Shown here in pieces: positions 9,234 through 18,853 of a stretch of DNA of 59,909 nucleotides. Each line of letters begins with the position of its first letter. Position 1 is the stretch's first letter. A model generated the notes under the pieces. It had not been told where the DNA came from and searched no databases. It was given only the letters and a program-made list of their open reading frames with translations. The position numbers were made by a program, and so were the translations under genes. Source of the DNA: Ahrensia sp. (GTDB lineage: Bacteria; Pseudomonadota; Alphaproteobacteria; Rhizobiales; Rhizobiaceae); the NCBI GenBank assembly GCA_028817895.1, contig JAPPOQ010000019.1:1-59909 (forward strand), written 5' to 3'.

Positions 9234-9260
9234 TCCGCGTTTTCAGTCGAGAATGAAACA

Positions 9261-9286
9261 AGCCCGGCCAAGCTGCCGGGCTTTTT
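9261..9286 (+). terminator. Rho-independent terminator (probably bidirectional)
   Basis: AGCCCGGC/GCCGGGCT stem with a 6-nt loop and TTTTT on the + strand. On the minus strand the same stem is followed by TTGTTT, so it can also end the suc-lpd transcript, whose last gene stops at 9305. Confidence 0.8.
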
Positions 9287-9304
9287 GTGCCTACATCTTT
9301 AGAG

Positions 9305-10714
9305 CTAAATATGAAGCGGTTTGGCGAAGGTGGCGAGGGCCGCTTCCTTGACTGCTTCCGATAGCGTGGGGTGCGCGTGGCATGTGCGGGCGAGGTCTTC
9401 GCTGCTGCCGCCAAACTCCATCAGCACTGCGGCTTCATGGATCATGTCCCCGGCACCGAAGCCGACAATGTGCACGCCGAGCACCTTGTCCGTTGCCTTG
9501 TGCGCCAGAAACTTCACGAAGCCCTCCGTCGCGTTCATTGCGCGGGCACGCCCATTTGCCGTGAAGGGAAACTGGCCTGACACATAGTCAACGCCGTCGC
9601 TTTTGAGCTGCTCTTCAGTCGCACCGACCGAGGCAACCTCCGGCATGGTGTAGACGACCGATGGAATGACACCGTAGTTCACATGGCCGTGCTGGCCAGC
9701 AATCGTTTCCGCCACCGCAACGCCCTCGTCCTCCGCTTTGTGAGCCAGCATCGGGCCGCTGGTCACATCACCAATTGCATAGATGCCTTGGATATTGGTG
9801 CGCCAATGCGCGTCGGTTTTGACCATGCCGCGCTCCATCTCCACACCGACATCTTCAAGACCAAGGCCGGTGGTGAAGGGCCTGCGACCCGTTGCCACCA
9901 GGACTACATCGGCTTCCAGCGTTTGCGCCTCACCCCCATCCGTGGGTTCAAATTTAACTTTGCCCTTCTTGCCGAAGGCTTCCACCGCCGTGACCTTTGA
10001 TTTCAGATGGAAGGTTAGCCCCTGCTTCTTCAAAATGCGCTGGAACTGTTTTGATGTCGATCCGTCCATGCCACCAAGAATGGTGTCGAGATACTCCACC
10101 ACCTTGACCTTTGCGCCCAGTCTTGACCAGACCGAGCCGAGTTCGAGACCAATCACGCCACCGCCGATCACCACCATGGATTTGGGTACGTTGTCCAATG
10201 CAATCGCGTGATCCGACGAAACGATCGTCTGATCATCAAAGGCGACATCAAGACCTGGAATGCCCGCGACTTCCGAACCGGTGGCGATGACTATGTTCTT
10301 GGTTTCGATGGTCTGAGCGCTGTCACCATCGCTGATGACTTCGACTTTGCCTGGCTCGGCGATCCTGCCTGTGCCGTGAAACACTTCGATTCCGTTTTTC
10401 TTCATCAGGAAGGCAACACCATCGACATTGGCTTTCACCGTCGCATCCTTGTGGGCCATCATCGCGTTGAGATCGAGCGAGACCTTTTGCGCTTTCACTC
10501 CGAGGTCGGCCATTCCGTGCTGCGCTTCATGATAAACCTCCGAGGCGTGCAGAAGCGCCTTGGACGGGATGCAGCCGACATTCAAGCAGGTGCCGCCAAG
10601 CGTGGGTGATTTCTCCACAACGGCCGTTTTCAGGCCCAGTTGTGCGCATTTGATGGCGCAGACATAGCCGCCCGGACCGGAGCCAATGATGGTGACGTCG
10701 AAGCTGTTTGACAT
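9305..10714 (-). CDS. lpdA: Dihydrolipoyl dehydrogenase (E3)
   Basis: 469 residues. The FAD-binding [10 protein letters not shown] sits at residues 9-18, the redox-active disulfide [13 protein letters not shown] has Cys43 and Cys48, a second Rossmann motif [13 protein letters not shown] binds NAD, and the C-terminal HAHPTLSEA holds the catalytic His/Glu pair. As the last gene of the mdh-suc cluster it should serve the 2-oxoglutarate dehydrogenase complex with SucA and SucB, reoxidising lipoamide with NAD+. It is separated from sucB by an inserted DUF4160-DUF2442 pair, with an 11-nt gap to DUF2442. Confidence 0.97.
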   Translation of the reverse strand: MSNSFDVTIIGSGPGGYVCAIKCAQLGLKTAVVEKSPTLGGTCLNVGCIPSKALLHASEVYHEAQHGMADLGVKAQKVSLDLNAMMAHKDATVKANVDGVAFLMKKNGIEVFHGTGRIAEPGKVEVISDGDSAQTIETKNIVIATGSEVAGIPGLDVAFDDQTIVSSDHAIALDNVPKSMVVIGGGVIGLELGSVWSRLGAKVKVVEYLDTILGGMDGSTSKQFQRILKKQGLTFHLKSKVTAVEAFGKKGKVKFEPTDGGEAQTLEADVVLVATGRRPFTTGLGLEDVGVEMERGMVKTDAHWRTNIQGIYAIGDVTSGPMLAHKAEDEGVAVAETIAGQHGHVNYGVIPSVVYTMPEVASVGATEEQLKSDGVDYVSGQFPFTANGRARAMNATEGFVKFLAHKATDKVLGVHIVGFGAGDMIHEAAVLMEFGGSSEDLARTCHAHPTLSEAVKEAALATFAKPLHI

Positions 10715-10725
10715 GGTTTTCCCGG

Positions 10726-11046
10726 TCAGTTTGCGATTTCAAGTAAGGCGGCCTGTCGTTCCGAGCGAAGGCGCAGGCTGTCCGCCCCGAAGTCGATTTC
10801 CTGTCCGATTTCCTGCAATCGCCAGCCCACGCATTGTCCGTTGGCACCGATCTCAACGTCTGAGAACCGCCTGGGATCGTCTCGCAGCCATTCAAACAAT
10901 GAACCTTCGGAGATTTTTGAACGCAGATCGACTAACCCTGTGAAACCATCCGACCACTCGATCTTCAAGACGCCATAAATCACGGCTTGCACTTTGACGG
11001 CGCGCAGTCCGAAATAATCCGCGGGGTCCAATTTGGTGCCGATCAT
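10726..11046 (-). CDS. DUF2442 domain protein (partner of DUF4160)
   Basis: 106 residues from ATG 11046; the DUF4160 stop overlaps this start in an ATGA, which implies translational coupling. The central [26 protein letters not shown] and [16 protein letters not shown] are typical of DUF2442, often found directly behind DUF4160 in putative toxin-antitoxin-like pairs. The biochemical role of the family is not established. An upstream in-frame ATG at 11088 would overlap DUF4160 extensively and is not preferred. The pair interrupts sucB and lpdA. Confidence 0.8.
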   Translation of the reverse strand: MIGTKLDPADYFGLRAVKVQAVIYGVLKIEWSDGFTGLVDLRSKISEGSLFEWLRDDPRRFSDVEIGANGQCVGWRLQEIGQEIDFGADSLRLRSERQAALLEIAN

Positions 11047-11294
11047 TTCAGTACCTCGGGGGCTTGCCCTGACTGAATCATATTCCAATTGCGCATCAAG
11101 GCCAATTGATTGATTTCAACCCATTTCAGCAGCGGTTTCGACTTTGATTTCGTCAACTCGCCACGCAGCACTTTGCCCGTGCGAATGTCGATCATGGCTT
11201 CATTCTCGGCATCACGAACGTGAACATGCGGTGGCGGGTGGTCGTCTGCATAGATGAGAATCTGAACTCCCTCGATCCGGGCGATTGTTGGCAC
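11043..11294 (-). CDS. DUF4160 domain protein
   Basis: 83 residues from GTG 11294, giving the family start MPTIARIEGVQILIY. DDHPPPHVHVRD matches the conserved HxPPHxHv motif of DUF4160. This start leaves 7 nt after the sucB stop; a start at 11318 would run into sucB. DUF4160 is commonly paired with DUF2442, as here (4-nt overlap), and has been grouped with toxin-antitoxin-like modules, without proven toxicity. It is transcribed inside the suc-lpd operon, with no room for a separate promoter except within sucB. Confidence 0.82.
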   Translation of the reverse strand: MPTIARIEGVQILIYADDHPPPHVHVRDAENEAMIDIRTGKVLRGELTKSKSKPLLKWVEINQLALMRNWNMIQSGQAPEVLK

Positions 11295-11301
11295 GACCCT
11301 T

Positions 11302-12825
11302 CTACAGATCCAGAACAAGCCTTTGCGGGTCTTCCAGGCTTTCCTTCACGCGCACCAGGAAAGTTACCGCCTCTTTCCCGTCCACGATACGGTGATCATA
11401 ACTCAGCGCCAGATACATCATCATGGCGGTGGTGATCTCACCATTGCGCACAACCGGCCGTTCCTCGATCTTGTGCATGCCCAGAATGCCGGATTGCGGG
11501 GCGTTCAGGATCGGCGTTGACATCAGTGAGCCGTAAACACCGCCATTCGAGATCGTAAACGTGCCGCCCTGCATGTCTGCGACGCCAAGTTTACCGTCGC
11601 GCGCCTTGCGGCCAAGACTGCCGATTTCCTTCTCGATCTCGGCAATCGACATCTGGTCGGCATCGCGCACAACGGGAACGACCAGTCCTTTGTCAGTGCC
11701 AACTGCGACGCCAATATGCGCATAGTTCTTGTAGATGATGTCCGTGCCGTCGATCTCGGCATTAACCGCCGGTATTTCCCGAAGGGCATGGGTCACGGCC
11801 TTGGCGAAAAAGCCCATGAATCCCAGCTTCACGCCATGCTTCTTCTCGAACAGCTCCTTATATTCCTTCCGCAGAGCCATCACCGGCCCCATATCCACTT
11901 CGTTGAAAGTGGTGAGCATGGCCGCCGTGTTTTGTGCGTCTTTGAGACGCCGCGCGATGGTCTGACGCAGACGCGTCATTCGAACACGTTCCTCTCGCGG
12001 CTCGTCCTGCGCCGATGAGGGCGCACGCGCAGCGGGAGCTGGGCTTGCTTGAGGCTGTGCCGCGCCCTTGCTGATTGCGGAAAGAACATCCTCCTTCAAC
12101 ACCTGGCCGCGTTTGCCGCTGCCTTCAATCCGGCTTGAATCGAGATTGTTCTCCGCGATCATTTTGGCAGCAGCGGGGGAGGGCGCCATGTCTCCGGCAG
12201 GCGTTGGCTGCATGTAGCCCGCTGCTTGCTCCTTGGAGGCGGTAGGTGCCGCAGAGCCAGCCCCCGCTTTAATGCGGCCAATCACGTCCCCCGGCTTGAT
12301 GATGCTGCCGGTTTCAGCCAGCACTTCCGCCAGGGTGCCGGCGCTGGGTGCAGGAACATCCATCGCCGCCTTGTCGGTCTCCAGTTCCACGACCGCATCG
12401 TCCGCGGCCAGCGTATCGCCAATCGCGACATGCCAAGTGCCGACCTCCGCTTCGGTGACGCTTTCACCCGCACTGGGCGCGATCAAATCGATCAGTTGGC
12501 CATCATCGGCGCCAGCTGAGCTGTTGCCGCCCTCATCAGATGCAACCGGAGCCGCTGCGGGCGCAAGTTCAGATGCGATTGCGCCGTCGCCTTCGCCCAA
12601 CTGGCCAAGCAGAGCGTCAACGCCGACCGTTTCACCTTCCTTCGCTTCGATGGATTGCAGCACGCCGTTTCCGGGTGATGGGACCTCCATCGAAACCTTG
12701 TCGGTTTCCAGTTCCACGAGCGGCTCATCGGCCTTCACCGCATCGCCCGGCTGCTTCAACCACTTTCCTATTGTCGCCTCGGTCACGGACTCGCCGAGTG
12801 TGGGAACACGAATTTCTGTAGCCAT
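11302..12825 (-). CDS. sucB: Dihydrolipoyllysine succinyltransferase (2-oxoglutarate dehydrogenase E2), two lipoyl domains
   Basis: 507 residues, longer than one-lipoyl E2 proteins (about 400) because it carries two lipoyl domains: Lys43 in LETDKVSM and Lys152 in LETDKAAM. An Ala/Pro-rich linker leads to an E3/E1-binding domain ([13 protein letters not shown] to ISKG) and the catalytic acyltransferase domain ending in [13 protein letters not shown], with the active-site His and Asp. It transfers succinyl groups to CoA. Two-lipoyl SucB occurs in several alphaproteobacterial groups. It lies 51 nt after sucA. Confidence 0.96.
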   Translation of the reverse strand: MATEIRVPTLGESVTEATIGKWLKQPGDAVKADEPLVELETDKVSMEVPSPGNGVLQSIEAKEGETVGVDALLGQLGEGDGAIASELAPAAAPVASDEGGNSSAGADDGQLIDLIAPSAGESVTEAEVGTWHVAIGDTLAADDAVVELETDKAAMDVPAPSAGTLAEVLAETGSIIKPGDVIGRIKAGAGSAAPTASKEQAAGYMQPTPAGDMAPSPAAAKMIAENNLDSSRIEGSGKRGQVLKEDVLSAISKGAAQPQASPAPAARAPSSAQDEPREERVRMTRLRQTIARRLKDAQNTAAMLTTFNEVDMGPVMALRKEYKELFEKKHGVKLGFMGFFAKAVTHALREIPAVNAEIDGTDIIYKNYAHIGVAVGTDKGLVVPVVRDADQMSIAEIEKEIGSLGRKARDGKLGVADMQGGTFTISNGGVYGSLMSTPILNAPQSGILGMHKIEERPVVRNGEITTAMMMYLALSYDHRIVDGKEAVTFLVRVKESLEDPQRLVLDL

Positions 12826-12876
12826 CTGGAATTCCTTGGAGGCTTGAGACTGAAGGGCTTGGGATGAGGTGACGCG

Positions 12877-15864
12877 TCAGGTGGTGAGCGCTTCCTCCAG
12901 AAACGCTTTCAACTGTGCCACGTGTTTTGACATCTGGCCGGTTGCGGGTGAAGCTGCGGCGGCGCGGCCAACATAGATTGGGCGCTTATGCTTGGCGTCG
13001 ATATGGTCGAGCACCCACTCCACATAGGGCTGAATGAAGGCCCATGCGCCCATGTTCTTCGGTTCTTCCTGGCACCAGACAATCTGCGCACCCTTGAAGC
13101 GCGACAGTTCATTGATCAACGCCTTGGCCGGGAAGGGGTAGAGCTGCTCGAGCCGCAGCAGGTAGACATCATTGATGCCCGCTTCTTCCCGCGCCTCATA
13201 TAGGTCGTAATAAACCTTGCCCGTGCACAAAACGACGCGCTTTATCGCATCATCTTTCACAAGCTTGACCGACTGATCGCTGAGATATTCCGCATCATCC
13301 CACAAAAGACGATGGAAGCTCGTCTCAGGGCCCATTTCTTCAAGCCGCGAGACCGCACGCTTGTGGCGCAACAGCGATTTCGGCGTGAACATGATCAGCG
13401 GCTTGCGGAAGTCGCGTTTCAATTGCCGCCGCAGGATGTGGAAGTAGTTTGAAGGCGTGGTGCAATTGGCGACCTGCATGTTGTCTTCAGCGCAGGATTG
13501 CAAAAAGCGCTCCATGCGGGCCGAAGAGTGTTCCGGCCCCTGACCTTCATAACCATGCGGCAGCAGCATCACGAGGCCACACATGCGGAGCCATTTCGCT
13601 TCGCCGGAAGAAATGAACTGATCGATGACGACCTGCGCCCCGTTTACGAAGTCGCCGAATTGCGCTTCCCAAATCGTCAAGCCGTTTGGTTCAGCCAGCG
13701 CATAGCCGTATTCATAGCCGAGCACGGCCTCTTCGGAGAGCATAGAGTTGATGACTTCGTAATTGGCAGCATCGGGTCCCAGATTGCTCAATGGGATGTA
13801 GCGCCTTTCATCGCGCTGGTCGTAAATTACCGAATGGCGCTGCGAGAAGGTGCCGCGTTCGCAGTCCTGTCCCGACAAGCGCACTTTCTGCCCGTCCAGT
13901 TGCAGAGAGCCAAAGGCAAGCGCCTCCGCCGTCGCCCAGTCAATGCCTTCGCCGGTTCCAATCATCTTGCGGCGATTTTCCATGAAGCGGCGAATGGTCT
14001 TGTGCGGCTCAAAATCTTCGGGCACCTCGGTGAGTGCTTCACCGATCTCTTTGAGCGTGTCGACGTCAACGCCGGTGCGTCCCCGCCTCGCATTGGCCTC
14101 GTCCTCCGCGACAGCCAGTCCCGACCAGGCACCATCGAGCCAGTCCGCCTTGTTGGGCTTGTAGGCGTCTCCCGCCTCGAACTCCTCGTCCAGGGTGGTG
14201 CGGAAAGAGGCGACTTCCGCGTCGATCTCGTCCTGAGTGAGCACGCCTTCTTTCAACAGCCGCTGCGAGTAAAGCGTCAGCGTGGAGGGATGTTCTTTGA
14301 TCTTGCGATACATGATCGGCTGGGTGAACATCGGTTCGTCACCCTCATTGTGGCCAAACCGCCGGTAGCAGAACATATCGATGACCACCGGCTTGCCAAA
14401 GATCTGACGAAACTCGATGGCGACCTTTGCGGCATAAATCACGGCCTCCGGGTCATCGCCATTGACGTGAAAGATCGGTGCTTCCACCATTTTTGCGACA
14501 TCGGACGGGTAGGGCGAAGAGCGCGAGAAGCGCGGATTGGTCGTAAATCCGATCTGATTGTTGATGATGACATGCACGCTGCCGCCGCTGATATGTCCCT
14601 TCAAGCCTGACAGACCGAAACACTCTGCAACGACGCCTTGTCCGGCAAAGGCCGCATCGCCATGCAGCAGCAGAGGCAGGACGGGCGAACGGTCGCGCGT
14701 TCCATCCTCGCGTTTCGGCATGAGTTGGTCCTGTTTGGCCCGCGCCTTGCCCAAAACGACGGGATTCACGATTTCCAGATGCGACGGATTTGCCGTCAGC
14801 GACAGATGCACGGCGTTGCCGTCAAACTCGCGGTCCGAAGATGCACCCAGATGATATTTGACGTCACCTGACCCCTCGACATCATCGGGCTTGAAGGAGC
14901 CCCCCTTAAATTCATGGAATATCGCCCGGTAGGGTTTGTCCATAACCTGACTGAGCACATTGAGCCGCCCGCGATGCGCCATGCCGAGCACGATATCGCG
15001 CAGACCCATCTGCCCGCCGCGCTTAATGATCTGCTCCAATGCGGGAATAAGCGACTCCCCGCCATCAAGGCCGAAACGCTTTGTGCCCTTATATTTGACA
15101 TCGAGGAACTTCTCGAAACCCTCGGCTTCCACGAGTTTGCGGAAGATCGCCTTCTTGCCCATGTCGGTAAATTCGATCGACTTGTCGGGCCCTTCGATGC
15201 GCTGCTGGATCCAGCTTTTTTCTTCCGGGTTGGAGATGTGCATGAACTCGACACCGAGCGTCGAGCAGTAGGTGCGTTTCAGGACATCCAGCATTTGCGG
15301 GATGGTGGCAAACTCCATGCCAAGCACATTGTCGAGGAAAATCTCGCGGTCATAGTCGGCCTCAGTGAAGCCATAGGTGGACGGGTGCAATTCGTTGTGG
15401 TCGTCCTTGACGCCAGCAATACCCAGCGGATCGAGATCAGCGTGAAGGTGTCCGCGCATGCGATACGCGCGCACCATCATGATGGCGCGAATGGAATCAC
15501 GCGTCGCCTGCTGCACATCATGCGGGTCAATTTGTTTGCCGCTCGCGGCTGCCTTTTCGGCAATCTTTGAGGAAACCTTGGCCTCGGACAGGATATCGTC
15601 GTCCGCCCAGTGTCCGTCCAAGGCAGAAACCAGTTCGCCATTGGCCGCTATGGGCCAGTTTGCGCGTTTCCAGGAAGCGCCTTCGGCATTCTTGGTTACA
15701 TCGTCGGCGCTGTCTCCCAGCCCATCGAAAAATGTCTTCCATTCACCGTTGATGGAACCCGGGTCAGCGCGATACTGCGCATAAAGCTCCTCGATGTAGC
15801 CCGCATTCCCACCATAGAGAAAAGACGTATTTGCGAAAACTTCGTTGGCTTCTTCACGGGGCAT
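12877..15864 (-). CDS. sucA: 2-oxoglutarate dehydrogenase E1
   Basis: 995 residues, the standard length for homodimeric OGDH E1. The N-terminal FLYGGNAGYIEELYAQY is the E2-binding segment; the thiamine diphosphate region GDAAFAGQGVVAE and the HLSLTANPSHLE motif lie mid-protein, with a transketolase-like C-terminal half (ending CQEEPKNMGAW and then KAFLEEAL). It decarboxylates 2-oxoglutarate and succinylates the SucB lipoyl groups. The ATG 15864 is preferred because the conserved N-terminal helix follows it closely. sucD ends 30 nt upstream. Confidence 0.97.
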   Translation of the reverse strand: MPREEANEVFANTSFLYGGNAGYIEELYAQYRADPGSINGEWKTFFDGLGDSADDVTKNAEGASWKRANWPIAANGELVSALDGHWADDDILSEAKVSSKIAEKAAASGKQIDPHDVQQATRDSIRAIMMVRAYRMRGHLHADLDPLGIAGVKDDHNELHPSTYGFTEADYDREIFLDNVLGMEFATIPQMLDVLKRTYCSTLGVEFMHISNPEEKSWIQQRIEGPDKSIEFTDMGKKAIFRKLVEAEGFEKFLDVKYKGTKRFGLDGGESLIPALEQIIKRGGQMGLRDIVLGMAHRGRLNVLSQVMDKPYRAIFHEFKGGSFKPDDVEGSGDVKYHLGASSDREFDGNAVHLSLTANPSHLEIVNPVVLGKARAKQDQLMPKREDGTRDRSPVLPLLLHGDAAFAGQGVVAECFGLSGLKGHISGGSVHVIINNQIGFTTNPRFSRSSPYPSDVAKMVEAPIFHVNGDDPEAVIYAAKVAIEFRQIFGKPVVIDMFCYRRFGHNEGDEPMFTQPIMYRKIKEHPSTLTLYSQRLLKEGVLTQDEIDAEVASFRTTLDEEFEAGDAYKPNKADWLDGAWSGLAVAEDEANARRGRTGVDVDTLKEIGEALTEVPEDFEPHKTIRRFMENRRKMIGTGEGIDWATAEALAFGSLQLDGQKVRLSGQDCERGTFSQRHSVIYDQRDERRYIPLSNLGPDAANYEVINSMLSEEAVLGYEYGYALAEPNGLTIWEAQFGDFVNGAQVVIDQFISSGEAKWLRMCGLVMLLPHGYEGQGPEHSSARMERFLQSCAEDNMQVANCTTPSNYFHILRRQLKRDFRKPLIMFTPKSLLRHKRAVSRLEEMGPETSFHRLLWDDAEYLSDQSVKLVKDDAIKRVVLCTGKVYYDLYEAREEAGINDVYLLRLEQLYPFPAKALINELSRFKGAQIVWCQEEPKNMGAWAFIQPYVEWVLDHIDAKHKRPIYVGRAAAASPATGQMSKHVAQLKAFLEEALTT

Positions 15865-15894
15865 GGTTTTTCTCGGGGCGGTCCCCGTCTCCTG

Positions 15895-16797
15895 TTAGGA
15901 ATTGAGAAGGTCCATCAGTGTTTCGCCAAGTTTTGCCGGGGAGTCCGAGACCCGGATATTGGCCGCCTTCATGGCTTCAATCTTGTCTTCCGCGCCGCCT
16001 TTGCCGCCCGAAATGACCGCACCGGCATGGCCCATTGTCCGGCCAGGAGGGGCGGTTCGTCCGGCAACAAAGCCCACCGTGGGTTTTGAGCGACCCTTCT
16101 TGGCTTCGTCGGCCAGGAATTGAGCAGCATCCTCCTCTGCCGAGCCGCCAATCTCGCCGATCATGATGATGGACTGTGTTGCATCATCCGCCAGGAACAT
16201 CTCCAGCACGTCGATAAATTCTGTGCCCTTGACCGGGTCTCCACCAATGCCCACTGCGGTGGTCTGGCCGAGGCCGACATTGGTGGTCTGAAACACGGCT
16301 TCATAGGTAAGCGTGCCAGACCGCGACAGCACACCCACGCTGCCACGTTTGAAAATCGAACCCGGCATGATGCCGATCTTGCATTCATCCGGCGTCAACA
16401 CGCCGGGGCAGTTGGGGCCGATGAGGCGTGACTTTGATTTGTCGAGCTTTTCCTTCACGCGCACCATATCGAGCACCGGCACGCCTTCCGTGATGGCCAC
16501 GATCAACGGAATTTCGGCGTCGATCGCCTCTTCAATCGCTGCGGCGGCTCCCGGCGGCGGCACATAGATGACCGACGCGTTTGCGCCGGTTGCTTCCTTC
16601 GCTTCGCCCACTGAGGCAAAGATAGGAAGGGTCTCGCCATTGGCGCCCTGCCATTGCGTTCCGCCCTTTTTGGGGTGCGTTCCGGCCACCATTTGCGTTC
16701 CGTGATAGGCGAGTGCCTGTTCGGTGTGAAACGTACCGGTCTTGCCTGTCAGACCCTGAACGATGACTTTGGTGTTCTTGTCGATAAGTATGCTCAA
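15895..16797 (-). CDS. sucD: Succinyl-CoA synthetase alpha subunit
   Basis: 300 residues. The N-terminal CoA-binding Rossmann motif [16 protein letters not shown] is followed by [20 protein letters not shown]. The phosphorylated histidine is His257 in [13 protein letters not shown]. Together with SucC it makes ATP or GTP from succinyl-CoA. In most relatives sucD follows sucC directly; here four genes (vapB, vapC, a secreted protein and a methyltransferase) lie between them, and the methyltransferase ends 13 nt upstream. Confidence 0.97.
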   Translation of the reverse strand: MSILIDKNTKVIVQGLTGKTGTFHTEQALAYHGTQMVAGTHPKKGGTQWQGANGETLPIFASVGEAKEATGANASVIYVPPPGAAAAIEEAIDAEIPLIVAITEGVPVLDMVRVKEKLDKSKSRLIGPNCPGVLTPDECKIGIMPGSIFKRGSVGVLSRSGTLTYEAVFQTTNVGLGQTTAVGIGGDPVKGTEFIDVLEMFLADDATQSIIMIGEIGGSAEEDAAQFLADEAKKGRSKPTVGFVAGRTAPPGRTMGHAGAVISGGKGGAEDKIEAMKAANIRVSDSPAKLGETLMDLLNS

Positions 16798-16810
16798 AAG
16801 ATCGTCTCCG

Positions 16811-17641
16811 TCATGCCGTTCGTTTGGTCAGAACAGCCTTGATGTTGTCGTCAATGGATATTTTGACGGGATTGAGAAGTTGCATTGCGAAACCGCATTC
16901 GCGGGCCAACGCGCCCAGACTTTCCGGCGTGAAGTAATTGACGTGATCGGGCCAACGGAAGCCACACCACTCGGCACCGCGCGCCTTGCGGTTGAGGGAC
17001 GCAAAATTTGGAACGCGCACGAAGATGCGCCCGTCATTGCGCAGTACGCGATGCGCGCCTGAAAGCAGCTCCCTGGGCTGCCATTCATGTTCCAGAAAGG
17101 AGCGCAGAATGATGCCGGTGAAAAACCCGGCCTCAAACTGTTCAATGCCTTCAACCGCCGGGGCGTGCACGCAGTGACCGCCGCGTGGCTTCATTTGCGC
17201 ATTGGCAGCCCGGTTCAGACCGAGTGAAAGTTCGATCCCGAAGGGCACGAATTTCTGCGGAATTCGGTTGCCGAGGCCGCAGCCGACATCAAGCACCGCG
17301 CCCGGCTTAAACAGCCTGCCGAACATGTCGTGCTCGGACTTGCGAAACGGCTTTCTGATCTTGCGCCAAATCATGCTTGCTTTTGACGAGGCGGGACGTT
17401 GGCTGAAGCGGCGCTCGCGCTCATCGCTCCAGGTTTTCTCCCAGGCGAATTCCTCGATCATCCGATCGTAGATCGGCACATTTTTGAGATAGACAAACCC
17501 ACAGTCTCCGCACGCGCCAACCCACCATTCCGGCTTGGAGTAATCCGGCATGTCATGGAAAACCGAACTGTCGCAATGCGGGCAGACGCGATCGATCTGC
17601 TGGTCTTCAAAGCTCTTTGGAAGGGCTTCGGCAAGGCTCAT
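16811..17641 (-). CDS. Zinc-ribbon class I SAM-dependent methyltransferase
   Basis: 276 residues. The N-terminus has two CxxC pairs (CPHC near residue 20 and CGDC near residue 44), a zinc ribbon as in the sugar/polyketide C-methyltransferase-type families. The SAM motif [12 protein letters not shown] is near residue 115, and [17 protein letters not shown] forms later strands of the fold. The substrate is unknown; the C-terminus resembles methyltransferases acting on glycans or lipids. Its start overlaps the preceding stop (ATGA). It is an insertion between sucC and sucD. Confidence 0.82.
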   Translation of the reverse strand: MSLAEALPKSFEDQQIDRVCPHCDSSVFHDMPDYSKPEWWVGACGDCGFVYLKNVPIYDRMIEEFAWEKTWSDERERRFSQRPASSKASMIWRKIRKPFRKSEHDMFGRLFKPGAVLDVGCGLGNRIPQKFVPFGIELSLGLNRAANAQMKPRGGHCVHAPAVEGIEQFEAGFFTGIILRSFLEHEWQPRELLSGAHRVLRNDGRIFVRVPNFASLNRKARGAEWCGFRWPDHVNYFTPESLGALARECGFAMQLLNPVKISIDDNIKAVLTKRTA

Positions 17642-18204
17642 TTTTCAAGCACCGTCACGCTCAACACGCCGCCGCGACCAGAGGCTTCGGCCTTGGAAAT
17701 AAGGAACACTTTGAGCGAGTCGTTGCCGCCTGCCCAGGTTGTGGTGCGCAGTCCGTCTTCGGGAACGTCTTTCGAGATCGGTTCCTTGCCTGCCAGAGTT
17801 TGCATATTGGCACTGAAAACCGCCGCATCATGTTCCTCATCCAGCACCAGCGTGCAGGATGTTGCTTTGCCATTGGCGAAACCGGGGAAGGTTTCCTTCA
17901 TCTGGTCGGTCAGACCGGATTGCACCAGCCCGACGCGGTAAATGCGCTCTCCCACCTGTGCATCCCAGCCATCAAGGCTTTTGGGATTGTCGACCGAGGC
18001 AAAGCGTTGCAGGTCTTCGCCGCCCATCTGCTTCCAGGCGAGCTTGAGTGCCATGCTGCGTATGGCGTCGACATTCGGCACCTGCGCATAACAGATGCGG
18101 TTGAACACGAAGACCGGGTCGGTGTCCTGTGAAGCCTGGGCGGGGAGTGTGAAGGAGGCGATGGTCAAGCTAGCGATAAGGGTTGATCGCAGTGACATCG
18201 CCAT
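17638..18204 (-). CDS. Secreted protein of unknown function
   Basis: 188 residues from ATG 18204 (ATG 18198 is equally possible). The signal peptide SLRSTLIASLTIASFTLPAQA precedes a mature domain with CYAQVPNVDAIRSMALKLAW and a TSCTLVLDEEHDAA segment; the two cysteines could pair. It resembles uncharacterised periplasmic proteins of Hyphomicrobiales, but no named family is recognised. The start overlaps the end of vapC by 35 nt and the stop overlaps the methyltransferase start by 4 nt, so it is translated as part of this inserted block. Confidence 0.7.
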   Translation of the reverse strand: MAMSLRSTLIASLTIASFTLPAQASQDTDPVFVFNRICYAQVPNVDAIRSMALKLAWKQMGGEDLQRFASVDNPKSLDGWDAQVGERIYRVGLVQSGLTDQMKETFPGFANGKATSCTLVLDEEHDAAVFSANMQTLAGKEPISKDVPEDGLRTTTWAGGNDSLKVFLISKAEASGRGGVLSVTVLEK

Positions 18205-18580
18205 AGTGTTGCTGATGATTGAGATCTTCGCTGTAGAATATCCCGCAGCCGAGTCGTTCCGCTGCGGCCAATAACGCACCGTCGAAATACTGGATCTGGT
18301 AGCGCTGCTTGAACCAGAAGCCGCGACGGACGATGTCAGCATCCAATACGGTGAAGGGCATGGCGGAAAGATACTCGATCCACTGCGCGATTTCATGGTC
18401 GGGTAAACTGATGCGCGCTTTGCTGGTGACGTTGACGAACTCAGCGACGGTCTGCGCAGACACTCCGAAAACTTCCGCAAGCACAATCTGCCTGGCAATT
18501 TTCTGCTTACGTGGATCATGCGGTTTGCTTTCCACTGCGTGGATCAGAATGTTCGTGTCCATGAAAACGCTGGGTGTCAC
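18170..18580 (-). CDS. vapC: VapC-type PIN-domain toxin
   Basis: 136 residues. The PIN-domain acids are all visible: Asp8 in VFMDTNILIH, Glu in TVAEFVNV, Asp in QYFDGALLAA and Asp in YSEDLNH. PIN toxins are Mg2+-dependent ribonucleases, usually cutting tRNA or rRNA loops, held inactive by a cognate antitoxin. The gene overlaps vapB by 65 nt, a normal arrangement. The module is inserted between sucC and sucD; all catalytic residues are intact, so it is probably functional. Confidence 0.88.
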   Translation of the reverse strand: MTPSVFMDTNILIHAVESKPHDPRKQKIARQIVLAEVFGVSAQTVAEFVNVTSKARISLPDHEIAQWIEYLSAMPFTVLDADIVRRGFWFKQRYQIQYFDGALLAAAERLGCGIFYSEDLNHQQHYGDVTAINPYR

Positions 18581-18803
18581 GGCTGCGGCTCAGTTCCTTG
18601 ATGTCGGTATCGGGATCAAATTCTAGAATGGACGATTCCATCAGCCGTGCCATTCCCTTGCGTGCTTCAGCTACACGTTTTTCCGCATCAACAAGGGATT
18701 GCAGATGCTCCCGTATCAGCGCGTTGAGCGTGGTGCCTCGACGGGATGCGTAGTTCCGACTGTGCTGCACCAGGTCTTCGTCAATAGCCAACGTAATGTT
18801 CAT
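18516..18803 (-). CDS. vapB: VapB-type ribbon-helix-helix antitoxin
   Basis: 95 residues. The N-terminal MNITLAIDEDLVQHSRNYA followed by RGTTLNALIREHLQSL is a ribbon-helix-helix fold (about 1-42); the remainder is an extended, acidic toxin-binding tail. Such antitoxins neutralise the linked toxin and repress their own operon. A near-perfect 33-bp palindrome lies 11 nt upstream of the start, on the side expected for the operator. The gene begins 51 nt after sucC. Confidence 0.85.
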   Translation of the reverse strand: MNITLAIDEDLVQHSRNYASRRGTTLNALIREHLQSLVDAEKRVAEARKGMARLMESSILEFDPDTDIKELSRSRDTQRFHGHEHSDPRSGKQTA

Positions 18804-18813
18804 CTTCTATCTC

Positions 18814-18846
18814 CACTTATTTCCACATAATATGTGGAAATAAGTG
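18814..18846. promoter_or_regulatory. 33-bp palindromic vapBC operator/promoter
   Basis: The arms CACTTATTTCCACATA (18814-18829) and TATGTGGAAATAAGTG (18831-18846) are perfect 16-bp inverted repeats around a single A at 18830. On the minus strand the centre holds TATTAT (18827-18832), a good -10 element, so repressor binding would cover the promoter. The site is in the 50-nt gap between the sucC stop and vapB. Confidence 0.75.
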
Positions 18847-18853
18847 CTCGCCA

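Noticed and set aside
13498-14610. 370-codon open frame on + opposite sucA
   Set aside because: Antisense to the conserved thiamine-dependent core of SucA; codon bias of the real gene produces such shadows.
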